From the NCBI GenBank assembly GCA_008729055.1, contig SDUX01000002.1, positions 1,244,496 through 1,308,495 of the forward strand: a stretch of 64,000 nt of DNA, given 5' to 3'. The DNA comes from Pyropia haitanensis. Its lineage: Eukaryota > Rhodophyta > Bangiophyceae > Bangiales > Bangiaceae. How positions within the stretch are numbered: position 1 is the stretch's first letter; the number at the start of each line of letters is the position of its first letter. Both the position numbers and the translations under genes were made by a program. Positions 21,438 to 30,852 of the stretch are shown here, in pieces. The notes under the pieces were generated by a model, which saw only the letters and a list, made by a program, of their open reading frames with translations, was not told where the DNA came from and searched no databases.

Positions 21438-23081
21438 GGCAGCGCAGGGGGGAAGGAGAGGAGTTCGGAGGACGCAGGACAGATAGACTCGGGGTATGAG
21501 AAAGGAACGGGAACACCAAGGACGTCGGGGATGAAGCCCGGGAGAAACAAGGAGGGAGCCCAGAGGGGACGCAGCCGCAGGACGCACCACCGCGACGCAC
21601 GGCTGTTCCTGGCGGTAGTCGCAGAGGGAGACAAAACGGTGGCGAAAAAAGTGTGCGCGCGTGCGTCGTGCACAAAGCAATGATCGGGTGGTGTGACACG
21701 GGGGAGACGCGGGGACGAGGATGTGGCAGCGGGCGAACGGTTGGGAGCGGTGCACGACGGTCACCTGCAAGACCAGGAACGAGGGCGTGTGGGCACGCAC
21801 AGCCAGGAACGGGGGATCCAACAGCAGCAGAGCCCAAAAGGCATGTGGGGACACACCGCACACAGCTTTGAGTCCATCGACCCCGACAGCAGATCCTGTG
21901 CCGTCCGCACAGAGGGCACGCCTTGCTGGGCCGTGAGATGCGAGGACACTGGCTCATTTGACCGTTTTATTTCCTTGACGCCGTGGCCGGTGAGCACCCC
22001 ACCGGGCCAAGGCCGCCACCTGCCGTTTTTCGGCTTGCCTGCAAGGCCGCGGCTCGTCACCACCAGCTGCGCTCGCGTGGTGGCCGGCCACACCAGAGTT
22101 CGAGACTGTTCACCCAGCCTGGCCTCCCATGTCAACCACCCAACGGGGAACGCGTGGCACCCCTGTCTCGCCAGCAGAATATCGACTCAATTCTCACACG
22201 AGGAGACTAGGCTCAAATACAACTGAGTTACAAATAGATGTAGTTGCGAAAACAGTGGAAAGTCACATTCGTTGAGAAGTATATTGTTCCAGAAGGTAGA
22301 CTTGTTTTAAGAAAACAGTGAACATGCATCACGGAATTATGACGCTGCGAGAGCCGCACCTGTCCACCAATCAGCGTTGAGAAAAGGCATTCATGGTTGT
22401 GCCAGGTCGGGACCTGGCACACAGCCTCACAGAGCCGTCCCTTGATGGGTCAATGTGGACGTACCAGCACACAACGAAAACTGTGACGGAACATGGCTCC
22501 TGTGGTGCAGCCCCCGCCATTCGACGGCCGAGAAGCCGTTTTTGGAGTTGTGCAGGGCCGCGCGACGGAGCGTGCGTGGGCCTACCAGAATTTGCAGGGG
22601 TCCCCCGCCCGTCTGTGGCGGACCAACAGGAACAGGCCGCGTCTGTGCCGACGACGGCGGCGGCGGCGGCGGCGACGGTAGCAGCTGTGCCGTCAGGAGG
22701 CGTGCGGGCGGCGTGGCCGAGTGAGCGCTGCGGCCGCGGAGCGCGCGCGGCGGCGGCCGGCGGCGGCGCGGCGGGCGCGTGGGGCGGCCGGCTCCCTTGA
22801 CTGCCGGCTCTTGGCTGTGGCACCTGCGGGCGTCGCCGAGTGGTAGAGCGTCCGCAGAGCCGCCGCCCCCTGCGTGTTTCCTCGTCGACCGCTGCGTGCC
22901 CGCCCGCCTGCCGTCCCCCGCGACACACCTGCCTGCACTGCGTACCCGCGTGGGCGCAAGGGCACCACGTGCGCCGCCCGGCGTGTGCACCACTGCGTGG
23001 TGTAGGGGGCGGGCTGCGAGTTGGGTGGGGCTGGGCAGAGTGCGCGTGTTGCGTGGAGAGGCGCTCGCCGCTGTTGCCATC
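21438..23081. other. Lower-GC spacer upstream of DNAJC2
   Basis: About 1.6 kb. The stretch 22200-22480 is the most AT-rich part of the window and includes a 24-bp palindrome. No gene is recognised. From 22490 G+C rises again toward the DNAJC2 5' leader, which holds a partial tRNA-like fold that I rejected. Confidence 0.45.
22398..22421. repeat. 24-bp palindrome
   Basis: Two 11-base arms (tgtgccaggtc / gacctggcaca) pair perfectly around a 2-base centre, inside the AT-rich island. It could be a protein-binding site or the remains of an element end. Confidence 0.7.
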
Positions 23082-25242
23082 ATGGGGACCACGGTGAGAG
23101 GCCGGCTGCTGCTTATGGCCGCCACCGAGGAGGTTCCTGTGGAGGGCGTCATTGTTGCGGCGTTTGCCCAGCCCTATCGGAAGCCTATTGAGCATGCTGG
23201 CAAGCCCTACCAGGTAAGCGACCATTTTTGCTGTGGCCTTGTTGCCAGGGGCCATTCTACTCCGGTGTGTCCACCTGACGTTGTTCGGTTGGGGGGTTTT
23301 CGGTGGACTGCAGTGCTCACTTGACGTGTGATTGTAGTGCACTAACCAATTTTCTGTGTTGCCTTGTCCATCCCCCCACGGGCTGCCTGCGGTGTGCTGG
23401 GCTTGTTCGTGCGTGGGTCCCTTCGTGTGGTCGGACTATCGTGGCGCTCTTCGTTGCATTTCCTAGGAGCTGCTGGCGCGGCAGCGGAGTGGCCTCTACC
23501 ACGCTGAGGAGAATGGGCATTCGCCCGCTGGCTCTTCCTCTTCCACTGATGAAGGTGAGGACGGCACGGCAGATGGGGACGAGGACGAGGATACACCCGC
23601 GTGGCAGCTGAAGAAGTTGACCGCCCGCAACTCGGACGACCTGTACGAGCTGCTGGAGCTTGGGGACAAGCGGTGGCACGCCACGGAGGACGACATTAAG
23701 AAGGCGTTCCGGCGGCTCAGCCTCAAGTATCACCCTGACAAGATTGCCCACGCGGGTGAGGAGGCGATGGAGGATGCGGGGGAGCACTTCAAGGCCATGC
23801 GCAAGGCCTTTGATACGCTGTCGGACCGCAGAAAACGGGCGGCGTACGACTCGATTGATGAGGTGGACGACAGCATTCCGTCGGAGAAGGAGGCGGGCCG
23901 CCCCGGTGCCTTCTTTGACGTCATGACCAAGGCTTTTGAACTCAACGCGCGATGGTCATCGTCCAACAAGGTACCAAAGTTGGGTGGGGAGAAGACGCCG
24001 ATGGCGGAGGTGCACGCCTTTTACGACTTTTGGTACCGGTTTAAGTCGTGGCGCGACTTCTCTGCGGACCTTGAGTTTGACCCTGAGCAGGCCGACTCGC
24101 GGGAGGAGCGCCGCTGGATGGACCGGCAAAACGCCAAGCACATCAAGAAGCGGCGGGCGGCCGAGGCCAGCCGCATCCGCCTGCTGGTGGACCGTGCGTA
24201 CAAGCTGGACCCGCGGATTGTGAATGAGAAGGCGGCGACTACAGCTGCTCGGGACGCGGCGCGGGCAGAGAAGGCGGCAGCGCGGGCGGCGGCGGAGAAG
24301 GCGGCGGCGGAGAAGGCGGCTGCTGAGAAGGCGGCTGCCGAGATTGCCGAGGCGGAGGAGAAGTCGGCGCGGTTGGCTGCGAAGAAGACGCGGGGTAATG
24401 ACAAGCGGGCACTGCGCAAGCTCCGCTCTCGTGTGCGTGCCACCGTCCCCGAAGACGCGGACCCGCAGGTAGCGCTCGCGGCCGAGACGCTTATCCAGGA
24501 GCTGTCGATGGAGAAGTTGTCAGAGTTGGTGACGACGGTGGAAGAGCTGGCGGCGGCCGGTCGGTCGGCCGACCTGGTGACGACCTTTAGCACTGCCTAT
24601 GACAACTTCTTGCATCCGGACAGGGAACCCAAGGAGGCTGTTTTGTCGAACGGCCATGCCGCTGATGCCAATGGGGGCGCGGCCAACGGCGATGAGGCGG
24701 CAAAGCCCGCCAAGGAGATGAAGGAGTGGACGTCCGAGGAGGAGTCGACGCTGGCCAAGGCGATGCACAAGTACCCGGGCGGTACGCTCGACCGCTGGAC
24801 CAAACTGGCCGAGTACATGCAGACTCGCTCACCAGAGGAGGTGCTGCACAAGGTCAACCAAATGCGCAAGGCCACGGCGGCGGCAGGGGCCAAGAATGTA
24901 CCCGCTGCGGGCGCCACCTCGAATGGCGGCGCTGACGCGCCTAACGACTTTGCACGTTTTGCAGAGAAGAAGAAGGGCACACCGTTGGCGGCGGCCGCGA
25001 CCAAGGCACCGGTGGACCTGAAGACTGTGCCCAACAGCCTCAACTTTTCCAAGAAGCAGCAGTCGGCGCTCGAGTCGGCGATGCGGAAGTTTGCCAAGCA
25101 GTCGGGCCCCCAAAAGTGGATCTCGGTTTCCAATTCGGTGACGGGCAAGACGCCGGTCGAGTGTGAGGAGCGGTACTCGGAGCTGGTGGCGTTCTACACG
25201 CTCAGGAAGGCTGCCGGGATGACCAAGGGAGGCAAGATTTGA
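23082..25242 (+). CDS. DNAJC2: DNAJC2/zuotin (MPP11-type) ribosome-associated J protein
   Basis: Exon 1 is 23082-23213 (44 codons), followed by a 253-bp intron (gtaagc...ctag), and exon 2 is 23467-25242, joined in phase 0: 635 residues. The J domain (about 103-170) has the essential HPD at 133-135 in KYHPDKIAHAG. The zuotin homology region follows: VPKLGGEKTPMAEVHAFYDFWYRFKSW, then ERRWMDRQNAKHIKKRRA and IRLLVDRAYKLDPRI. A long Ala/Lys/Glu helix (about 300-360) matches the charged ribosome-binding region. Two SANT/Myb domains near 463-510 and 571-620 (EWTSEEESTLAKAM and FSKKQQSALESAM) place it with animal and plant DNAJC2 rather than yeast zuotin, which lacks them. It works with an Hsp70 partner on nascent chains and may have nuclear roles through the SANT domains. 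The exon 1 ATG is chosen because its residues resemble the N-terminus of the family. Confidence 0.95.
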
Positions 25243-26503
25243 GTCGTCTCGAGCGGAGGGCGAGCGGGCGGGCATCTGTTGCTCAAGCTGCCGCGGCGTG
25301 GCTGGGCGTAGGGGGCGGAGCCGCTACCGACTGGTAGGTTGCCGCGGGCCGTGTCTCAAGAGTTGGTTCTAGGGTGCATGCCGCTGTTTTTTTTTTTTGC
25401 GGGCACCCTGGGGCATGGCCGCTGTCCTTTGTGGTCTATTTTTGGGGCCGTTAGTGTTTGCGTGCACACTCGTGCGCTTCTCGGTGAAAATGTGTAGTCT
25501 CGTAGTTTTGTGTGTGTTACGTTTTCCGCGCTGGGGGCCCTCTGTAGTGGGGTGCCGTGGGTGACGGGAGCCAATACAACACTGTACGTACGATACACAC
25601 ACCCTTGAGCTCTTGAGCCGCCGTCGTTCCGGTTGCACAGTTGTGTTCTGCTGGGAGAGATACGGCAAGGAGGTGTTTTCCGCGTAGGGCGGCCTGCTGC
25701 TCTCAAGGGGTGTCCCGCTGGACGCTCTCCCGCAGCGCGGCTGCAGGATGCAGGACAGGGCCGCCGAGCCGCCGCTGTCAAGGACTGCTCCGTTGGCGGG
25801 GACACCCTGCCCACGGAGCGCCAGCTCGTGGCCGTCTAGGTGCGGTTTGCAGCTGTCCTGCCGGTGGTGCGGGACGCGTCGTAGGCGGTGAAGGTGGGCG
25901 TCCTGGTCAAGCGGGTGCACACCGCGCGTCCCGCGCGATACAATCGTCACGTGCGGCATCTTCCAGTGATCCTACCCAAGTACAAACTTTCCCCAGACAG
26001 ATCGGATCCGATGCGGCACCGATGTGTATTTGTGGCAGGGGTCCCGACTGGTTTGGGAACCATGTGGGAGTCAAACGAGGAGCGTGCGCCCGGAACCGGG
26101 CAAGGACGCCTCAAATGACAAAACTTATTCGCAGTTATCTCACCATTCAAACCCTCTGCATCCTCAAGGTGTTGCTCACACTTAGTTGCTGGAGAGATCG
26201 CCTGGGTGGCAGAGTGTGCTCGGGCTCGTCGGACAGCGCGGCGTCGCGGCCCGCCACACCAGAAGCGGGTGAACATGCGTTCCCACACACAATACGGCGC
26301 CGTGCACGCGGTCGCCCCTGCCACCAACGCTCTGCCGTCGCGGCTGCCGCGATACAAAGGCCCACTCCGTCTTTTGTAGCGGAAGTCCTGCTCGCCCGTT
26401 GTCGCCTCCCCGCCTCCCCTTGTGCCGGCACCGTGCCACGTCCGTCCCGTGAGGCCGGCCACCTCCTCCGCCTGTCGGCGGGACTACGGTGTGGCCTGCG
26501 AGC
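25243..26503. other. Intergenic, lower GC, no firm gene
   Basis: About 1.26 kb after DNAJC2. A T run (about 25388-25400) and T-rich sequence to 25600 fit a 3' UTR. Fragments at 25633-25839 and 25888-26118 read like balanced protein but are separated by stops and match nothing I know. Confidence 0.4.
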
Positions 26504-27193
26504 ATGGTGGACCTGGGGACGCTGCCCAACGTGTTGGCGCCCCCCCCCACCCCCCCCAGCGGCTCTTTCCCCGGCGCCCCCCCCCCCTTCACCTCGCCCA
26601 CGTTGCTCTATGTGCGCAAGGCCAGCCGTGACTCGAGTGTCGACCACAAGTGGCTGCTGTCCACCGCCGACGGCGCCCGCTTCCTCACGCTCAAAGAAAC
26701 GGACAAGGGCCTTCGTGACGCCCTCAAGGTGTACGACGGCCGCGGCACGCACCTCGCCACCGCCGTGCACAGCACGTTTGAGCTGCGCAGCCGCCTCGCG
26801 GCGGTTCTGCCCGGCCGCGGCAAGGGCCAAGACGTGGCGGTGCTGTCCGACGGGTCCAGCCAGGCGGGCGCCCGCGGCCGCTGGGCCGTGCACTGGGGCG
26901 CGACGGCGCGCAGCCCCGCCGCGCTGTACATGGAGCCGCTGGCTGTGGCGGCCGCTCGCGGGGCGCCCGCGGTGGTGGCGGCCGCGTCGGATGATCGGCC
27001 AATGGCGACGGTGGCGGCGGCCGCCGACGGGAAAACCGCAGAGGTGCGGCTCGCGGCGGGGACCGACCCGCTGGTGGTGGCGTGGCTCGCCGTCTGCGGC
27101 CTGCGGTGGCGGAAAAAGGGACGGGGCCGCCCACATTCGGAAACAGACGCGATATCGGCGGGGTTGGAGGTCGCAGGGGCGATGATCTCGTAG
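26504..27193 (+). CDS. Possible LURP-one/tubby-C-like domain protein, 229 residues
   Basis: Single frame from the ATG at 26504. After a Pro-rich leader (about 30 residues) comes a beta-rich region: LYVRKASRDSSVDHKWLLS, FLTLKETDKGLRDALKVYDGRG, FELRSRLAAVLPGRGKGQDVAVLSDG, and near the end GTDPLVVAWLAVCGLRW. The alternation of short strands with D-G turns and the final hydrophobic helix resemble LURP-one-related proteins, where a beta barrel surrounds a C-terminal helix. The resemblance is only in pattern, and I see no diagnostic residue. The C-terminal 20 residues after RWRKKGRG look like tail. It is likely a real gene because of its balanced composition; the family is a guess. Confidence 0.4.
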   Translation: MVDLGTLPNVLAPPPTPPSGSFPGAPPPFTSPTLLYVRKASRDSSVDHKWLLSTADGARFLTLKETDKGLRDALKVYDGRGTHLATAVHSTFELRSRLAAVLPGRGKGQDVAVLSDGSSQAGARGRWAVHWGATARSPAALYMEPLAVAAARGAPAVVAAASDDRPMATVAAAADGKTAEVRLAAGTDPLVVAWLAVCGLRWRKKGRGRPHSETDAISAGLEVAGAMIS

Positions 27194-29025
27194 GCACGTA
27201 GCGGGGTCGCTTCATCGTCGGGCAAGGAGGATAAGGGAGAGGAATGCGCAACAACACGCGTCCAGCTCGTACGCGGAACCTGGCACTGTGGGCGCTGTCC
27301 ACAAACACCCGGTGTGGTCGGCTGCAGTGGTGGCAGCGGCGGCGGCCGCTCGGGCGGCGGCTGTGGCCACACCCTCCTCCTTCCCAGTCAGAGGCGGGTA
27401 GCTGTGCCTGTCTGTCCAAGCGGCAGGAAGGAAGCAGTATCCACTCGGCCTGAGGGGACCACCCCCCCCCCTGGATTGCCTGGAATCGGCCCCCCCCCTG
27501 GTCCCCTGGGATCCGGCCCCTAATAAGCGTCAGGGGACCAGCTGATTCAAGTCCACATTAGCAAAGGATTTGGCCGTACATCGGAACATGACCCCTCCAG
27601 TCCCGCTGTGGAGCCCGGGGTGTGGCGGGTGTCCAACAAGTGCGACGAGCCGACTTCACGGTGCCACGAGGCACCCGCGTAGGCTGGTCTGCTGGCATTG
27701 TCTGCACCAAGGCAATCGCTGGTTCTGGCCATTGGGGGGGAGGGGGGCGTGCACAGCTCCGCTCTCGGCCGTCTTTCCCCCCCCCCCCCATCGTCTTGGC
27801 GCTCGCCGCGCCCTCGCAGCGCTGAGGAGCCCGGCACGCCCCCCCCCCCCCTTGGCGGCGCCCTTCCCCGGCCGCGTCTCACATTCCCCCCCCCCCCCCC
27901 CCCCCGCCCCCCCCCCCCCGGCGCGCCGGCGGGTGGGCGACGAGCGGCGGGAGCTCCGCGGCGGCTGCCTCGGCCGCCGTCGCCGCCGGCGACGCGGCCG
28001 ACAGCCGCTCCACCGCCCCCACCACCGCGGCCGTTGCGGCGACCTCCTCCTCCCAACCGGAGTGGGGTGTTGCGGTGGGTGGTACGGGGGGGGGGGTGGC
28101 GGCCGTGGTGGGGGTGGGGTGCGTGGTGGCCGTGGCCGACGCGCCGTGACGGTACGGTGGGGGGGGGCGGGGGGGGATGAGGGGGGGGGGCGCGGGAGAG
28201 GAGAGAAGGATGGAAGATGACGAGGGGGGGAGGAGGCCGCGCGAGCTGCCGGTGGGCAGCCGGACTGCGCGGGGCGGGCACCGGCTGACGCGCTGGTCGC
28301 GGCGAGCGGTGAGGGGGACGACGCGGCCGCAGATGGGGGCGGGGCGGCACCTCTTGCGTGAGACGGTTCAACACCGCGGTGCTCACGTGGGGTGCCCCCC
28401 CGCCGTTGCCTGCGGCTGCCAGTTCCACCTCTCCGACGAGCCGCAATGCGGGTAATTGTCGGATGTTCATTATCTCCGGAGATGAGAGTCTTGGCGAGAG
28501 CGAGGATTTTCACCGAGGGTTCGGTCCCCTGCCGGCGGTAAGCGCGCGAGCACCACGCCTCACGCGCCACAGCGTGTCGGCCACCCCACCGGCAGCCCCC
28601 CCCCCAACCAGCCAACGCTCGACGCCGACGGCCAGCTAGCCGACGCTGGCGACCCACTGCCTTTCTTCCCCCCACCACGGTGCCGCGGACTCGACGCACC
28701 ACGACCGCTGCCGCCCGCGGCGGCACCCCGTGAGCGGGGTGGCCGCCGCGGCGGTTGTGGCCGCGGCGGTCGTCGCTCCGCGCTGCGGGCCACCCCCCGT
28801 GAGTGGCCAGGTGACGCTGTGCCGCCCCCGCCCCCCCCTCCCCCCCCAAGACCATCCAGACAGCCACCTTCTCCACGCAGCTCACGCACTCGGCTCCCCC
28901 CCCCGCCCTCCCCCACTCCTCACCATCGCCTCTGGGCACCCTCGCCCCCTCGCGCGACCCCCCCGTCTCCTCTGTGCACCCCTCCCCCCCCCCCCCCGCC
29001 CCCCCCCTACGCCACTTTGGCCTCC
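27194..29025. other. Intergenic with C/G runs, no recognisable gene
   Basis: About 1.8 kb. Contains a foldback at 27498-27541 and dense C runs at 27780-27920. Open frames on both strands encode Pro/Arg/Gly shadows. A short less biased patch lies at 28440-28540. Confidence 0.45.
27498..27541. repeat. 11-bp inverted repeat (foldback)
   Basis: ctggtcccctg at 27498-27508 pairs perfectly with caggggaccag at 27531-27541 around a 22-base loop. A further ggggacca copy lies at about 27453-27461, so this may be a remnant of a larger foldback element. Confidence 0.7.
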
Positions 29026-30852
29026 ATGGACCAAACCCCCCCCTTGTCCACCCCGCGGCGCCGCCGCTATCGCCGCGCGGCGGGCCCGCTCATCGACGCC
29101 AGCCTCCTCGACCGCGTTGCGGCGCTCACGGGGGGGAGCATTGGTGGCAGCCTCCGAGACGTCATTGGCAGCAGGAGCGGCGCCGCCGCCGACGTGGACA
29201 CTGACGCAGGCAGTCGTGGCGGCTGCGGCGGTGGCGCCGCCGCCGCCGCCCCCGCCGCCGACGCATGCAGTGGCGGCTGCGGCGGTGGCGCCGCCGCCGC
29301 CACCGCCGACGCAGGCAGTGGCGGCAGCGGTGGTGGTGGCGCCGCCGCCGCCGACGCCGACGCAGGTAGCGGCGGTGGCGGTGGTGGGTTCGACGCCGCC
29401 GCCGCCGACGCAGGCAGCGGCGGCGGCGGTGGTGGGTCCGCCGCGGCCGCCGACGCAGGCGGCGGCGGTAGCGCTGCTGGTGCCACCCCCGCCTCGAGGA
29501 GCGGAGGGAATGACAACGGCGGCCACGGCGGTGGTGGCGGTCACCACGGCGGTGGCGGCGACAGCGGCGGCGGCGGCGGCGGCAGCGGCCGCGGCCGCGG
29601 CGGGTGTGGCCTGGAAGCCCACGAGGTGCTGGACGCGTCCGATGGGGAGGCCGCCACGGCAGTGACGGCGCGTGCGGCAGCGCCCGCCGAGAGCGTGGGC
29701 GCCGCTGCGGAGGTGTCTGGGGGAGCGGACCGCCGTGGCGGCGGCGGGAGACCGCGGCGCGGCGGCGGCAGCAGCAGCGGCGGCGGCGGCTGCGGTAGTG
29801 GCGGCAGCGGCAGCGGCGGCGGCGGCAGCGGCGGCGTCGGCAGCGTCGGCGACATTGGCCGCGGCAGTGGCGGCAACGGCGGCAGCGGCGGCGGTAGCAC
29901 TGCGGACGCCGCTGTACGGCGACAACCACGGCGGCTGGTCCTGGGGGATGGCGGCGGAGGTGGTGCCACCGCCGTGACGCCCCCCGCCCCGCGACGGCGG
30001 CCCGGCCGCCCCGCCCCCGCGGGTGCCACCGGCCGCACGCGCGCCGCGCCGCCACGATTGCCTGCTCCCGCACCCGCACCCGCTCTCGCTCCCGCTCCCG
30101 CACCGGCACCGGCGCCGGCACCCGCTCCCGCGCCGGCACCGGCACCTGCTCCCGCACCGGCGCCGGCACCCGCTCCCGTACCGGCACCGGCACCCGCTCC
30201 CGCACCGGCACCGGCACCCGCTCCCGCACCGGCATCGGCACCGGCACCCGCACCGGCGCGAACACCCGCTCCCCATCTCGCTCCCACACCAGCACCCACA
30301 CCCGCACCCGCACCTGCCCCCGGTCCCGCGCCCGCTCCGGCGTCGCGCACGCTGCGGCGCACCACCCGCCGTGCCGCCGTGGCTGGGGGGGGCGTCAACG
30401 CACCGGCCGGACCGCAACGGCGACCGGGCGGGGCGCCGGTGGTGGCGGCGTCGGCCGCAGTGAAGGCGGCGGCGGCGGACGTTGTGGAGGCCACTGACGG
30501 TGCCTCCTTGCCTGGCACCCCGACACGCCGCCGCGCCGCCGAGGCAGCGGCGACGGCGGCGGCAGCAGCAGCAGCGGCGGCGACAGCAGCAACAGCGTCA
30601 GCGGCAGCGTTGGCGGCGGAGCGTCCGGCCGCCGCTCCATCGCCGTCGGCGGCCGAGGCGGCGTTGCAGGCGCAGCTGATGCCCCGCCGCCGGCGCGGGC
30701 GCAGCGCGGGCAGGGTCCCCGACGGCGGGCCGCCGCAAGAGGCCCGGCGGCGCGCCGGCGCGGACAGCGTCCCGTCGTCGGCGGCGGGCACAGCTGGGAC
30801 GTCGGGCGCGGGGGAGGCAGGACGACCCCGCACACGGCGACGGCGCGGGTAA
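29026..30852 (+). CDS. Low-complexity basic protein built from repeats, 608 residues
   Basis: Open from the ATG at 29026 with no frame break. The first 50 residues (MDQTPPLSTPRRRRYRRAAG, then PLIDASLLDRVAALTG) look like ordinary protein. Residues about 55-150 are six imperfect copies of a D-A-G-S/G-G-C-G-G-G-A(n) unit. Then follows Gly/Ser/Ala sequence with embedded basic patches, a Pro-Ala dipeptide tract of about 90 residues (30061-30345), an Ala-rich helix-like segment and an Arg-rich tail (PRTRRRRG). It has no known domain. Because GC-rich repeats keep several frames open here, coding status is uncertain. The plausible N-terminus and basic tail favour this frame. If real it is probably disordered and could bind nucleic acid or polyanions. 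Confidence 0.4.
   Translation: MDQTPPLSTPRRRRYRRAAGPLIDASLLDRVAALTGGSIGGSLRDVIGSRSGAAADVDTDAGSRGGCGGGAAAAAPAADACSGGCGGGAAAATADAGSGGSGGGGAAAADADAGSGGGGGGFDAAAADAGSGGGGGGSAAAADAGGGGSAAGATPASRSGGNDNGGHGGGGGHHGGGGDSGGGGGGSGRGRGGCGLEAHEVLDASDGEAATAVTARAAAPAESVGAAAEVSGGADRRGGGGRPRRGGGSSSGGGGCGSGGSGSGGGGSGGVGSVGDIGRGSGGNGGSGGGSTADAAVRRQPRRLVLGDGGGGGATAVTPPAPRRRPGRPAPAGATGRTRAAPPRLPAPAPAPALAPAPAPAPAPAPAPAPAPAPAPAPAPAPAPVPAPAPAPAPAPAPAPAPASAPAPAPARTPAPHLAPTPAPTPAPAPAPGPAPAPASRTLRRTTRRAAVAGGGVNAPAGPQRRPGGAPVVAASAAVKAAAADVVEATDGASLPGTPTRRRAAEAAATAAAAAAAAATAATASAAALAAERPAAAPSPSAAEAALQAQLMPRRRRGRSAGRVPDGGPPQEARRRAGADSVPSSAAGTAGTSGAGEAGRPRTRRRRG
29205..29490 (+). repeat. Imperfect tandem repeat of about 45-60 bp
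   Basis: Six diverged copies beginning gacgcaggcagt...ggcggc...gccgccgcc. In the plus frame they encode DAGS-GG-CGGG-AAAA units; the other frames give equally periodic readings. Confidence 0.7.
30061..30345 (+). repeat. Minisatellite encoding a Pro-Ala tract
   Basis: Mixed 6-, 12- and 24-base units of cccgctcccgcaccggca type, giving alternating Pro and Ala in the plus frame. Confidence 0.75.

Noticed and set aside
22826..22903. tRNA-like fold in the DNAJC2 5' leader (A-box-like gccgagtggtagagcg and a 7-bp acceptor pairing gcgggcg with tgcccgc)
   Set aside because: The T arm does not pair and lacks a TTCGA loop, and the only anticodon-like stem has a 12-base loop. A second tRNA-like start at 22707-22722 has no partner arms.
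25633..26118. Balanced protein-like fragments that suggested a decayed retroelement
   Set aside because: Stops separate them and no reverse transcriptase, integrase or Gag motif is visible; similarity to a retroelement is only an impression.
28470..28535. Possible RNA gene (ggttcggtccc resembling a B box)
   Set aside because: The universally conserved A58 is missing, the stem pairs at only four of five positions and no matching A box or acceptor stem is present.
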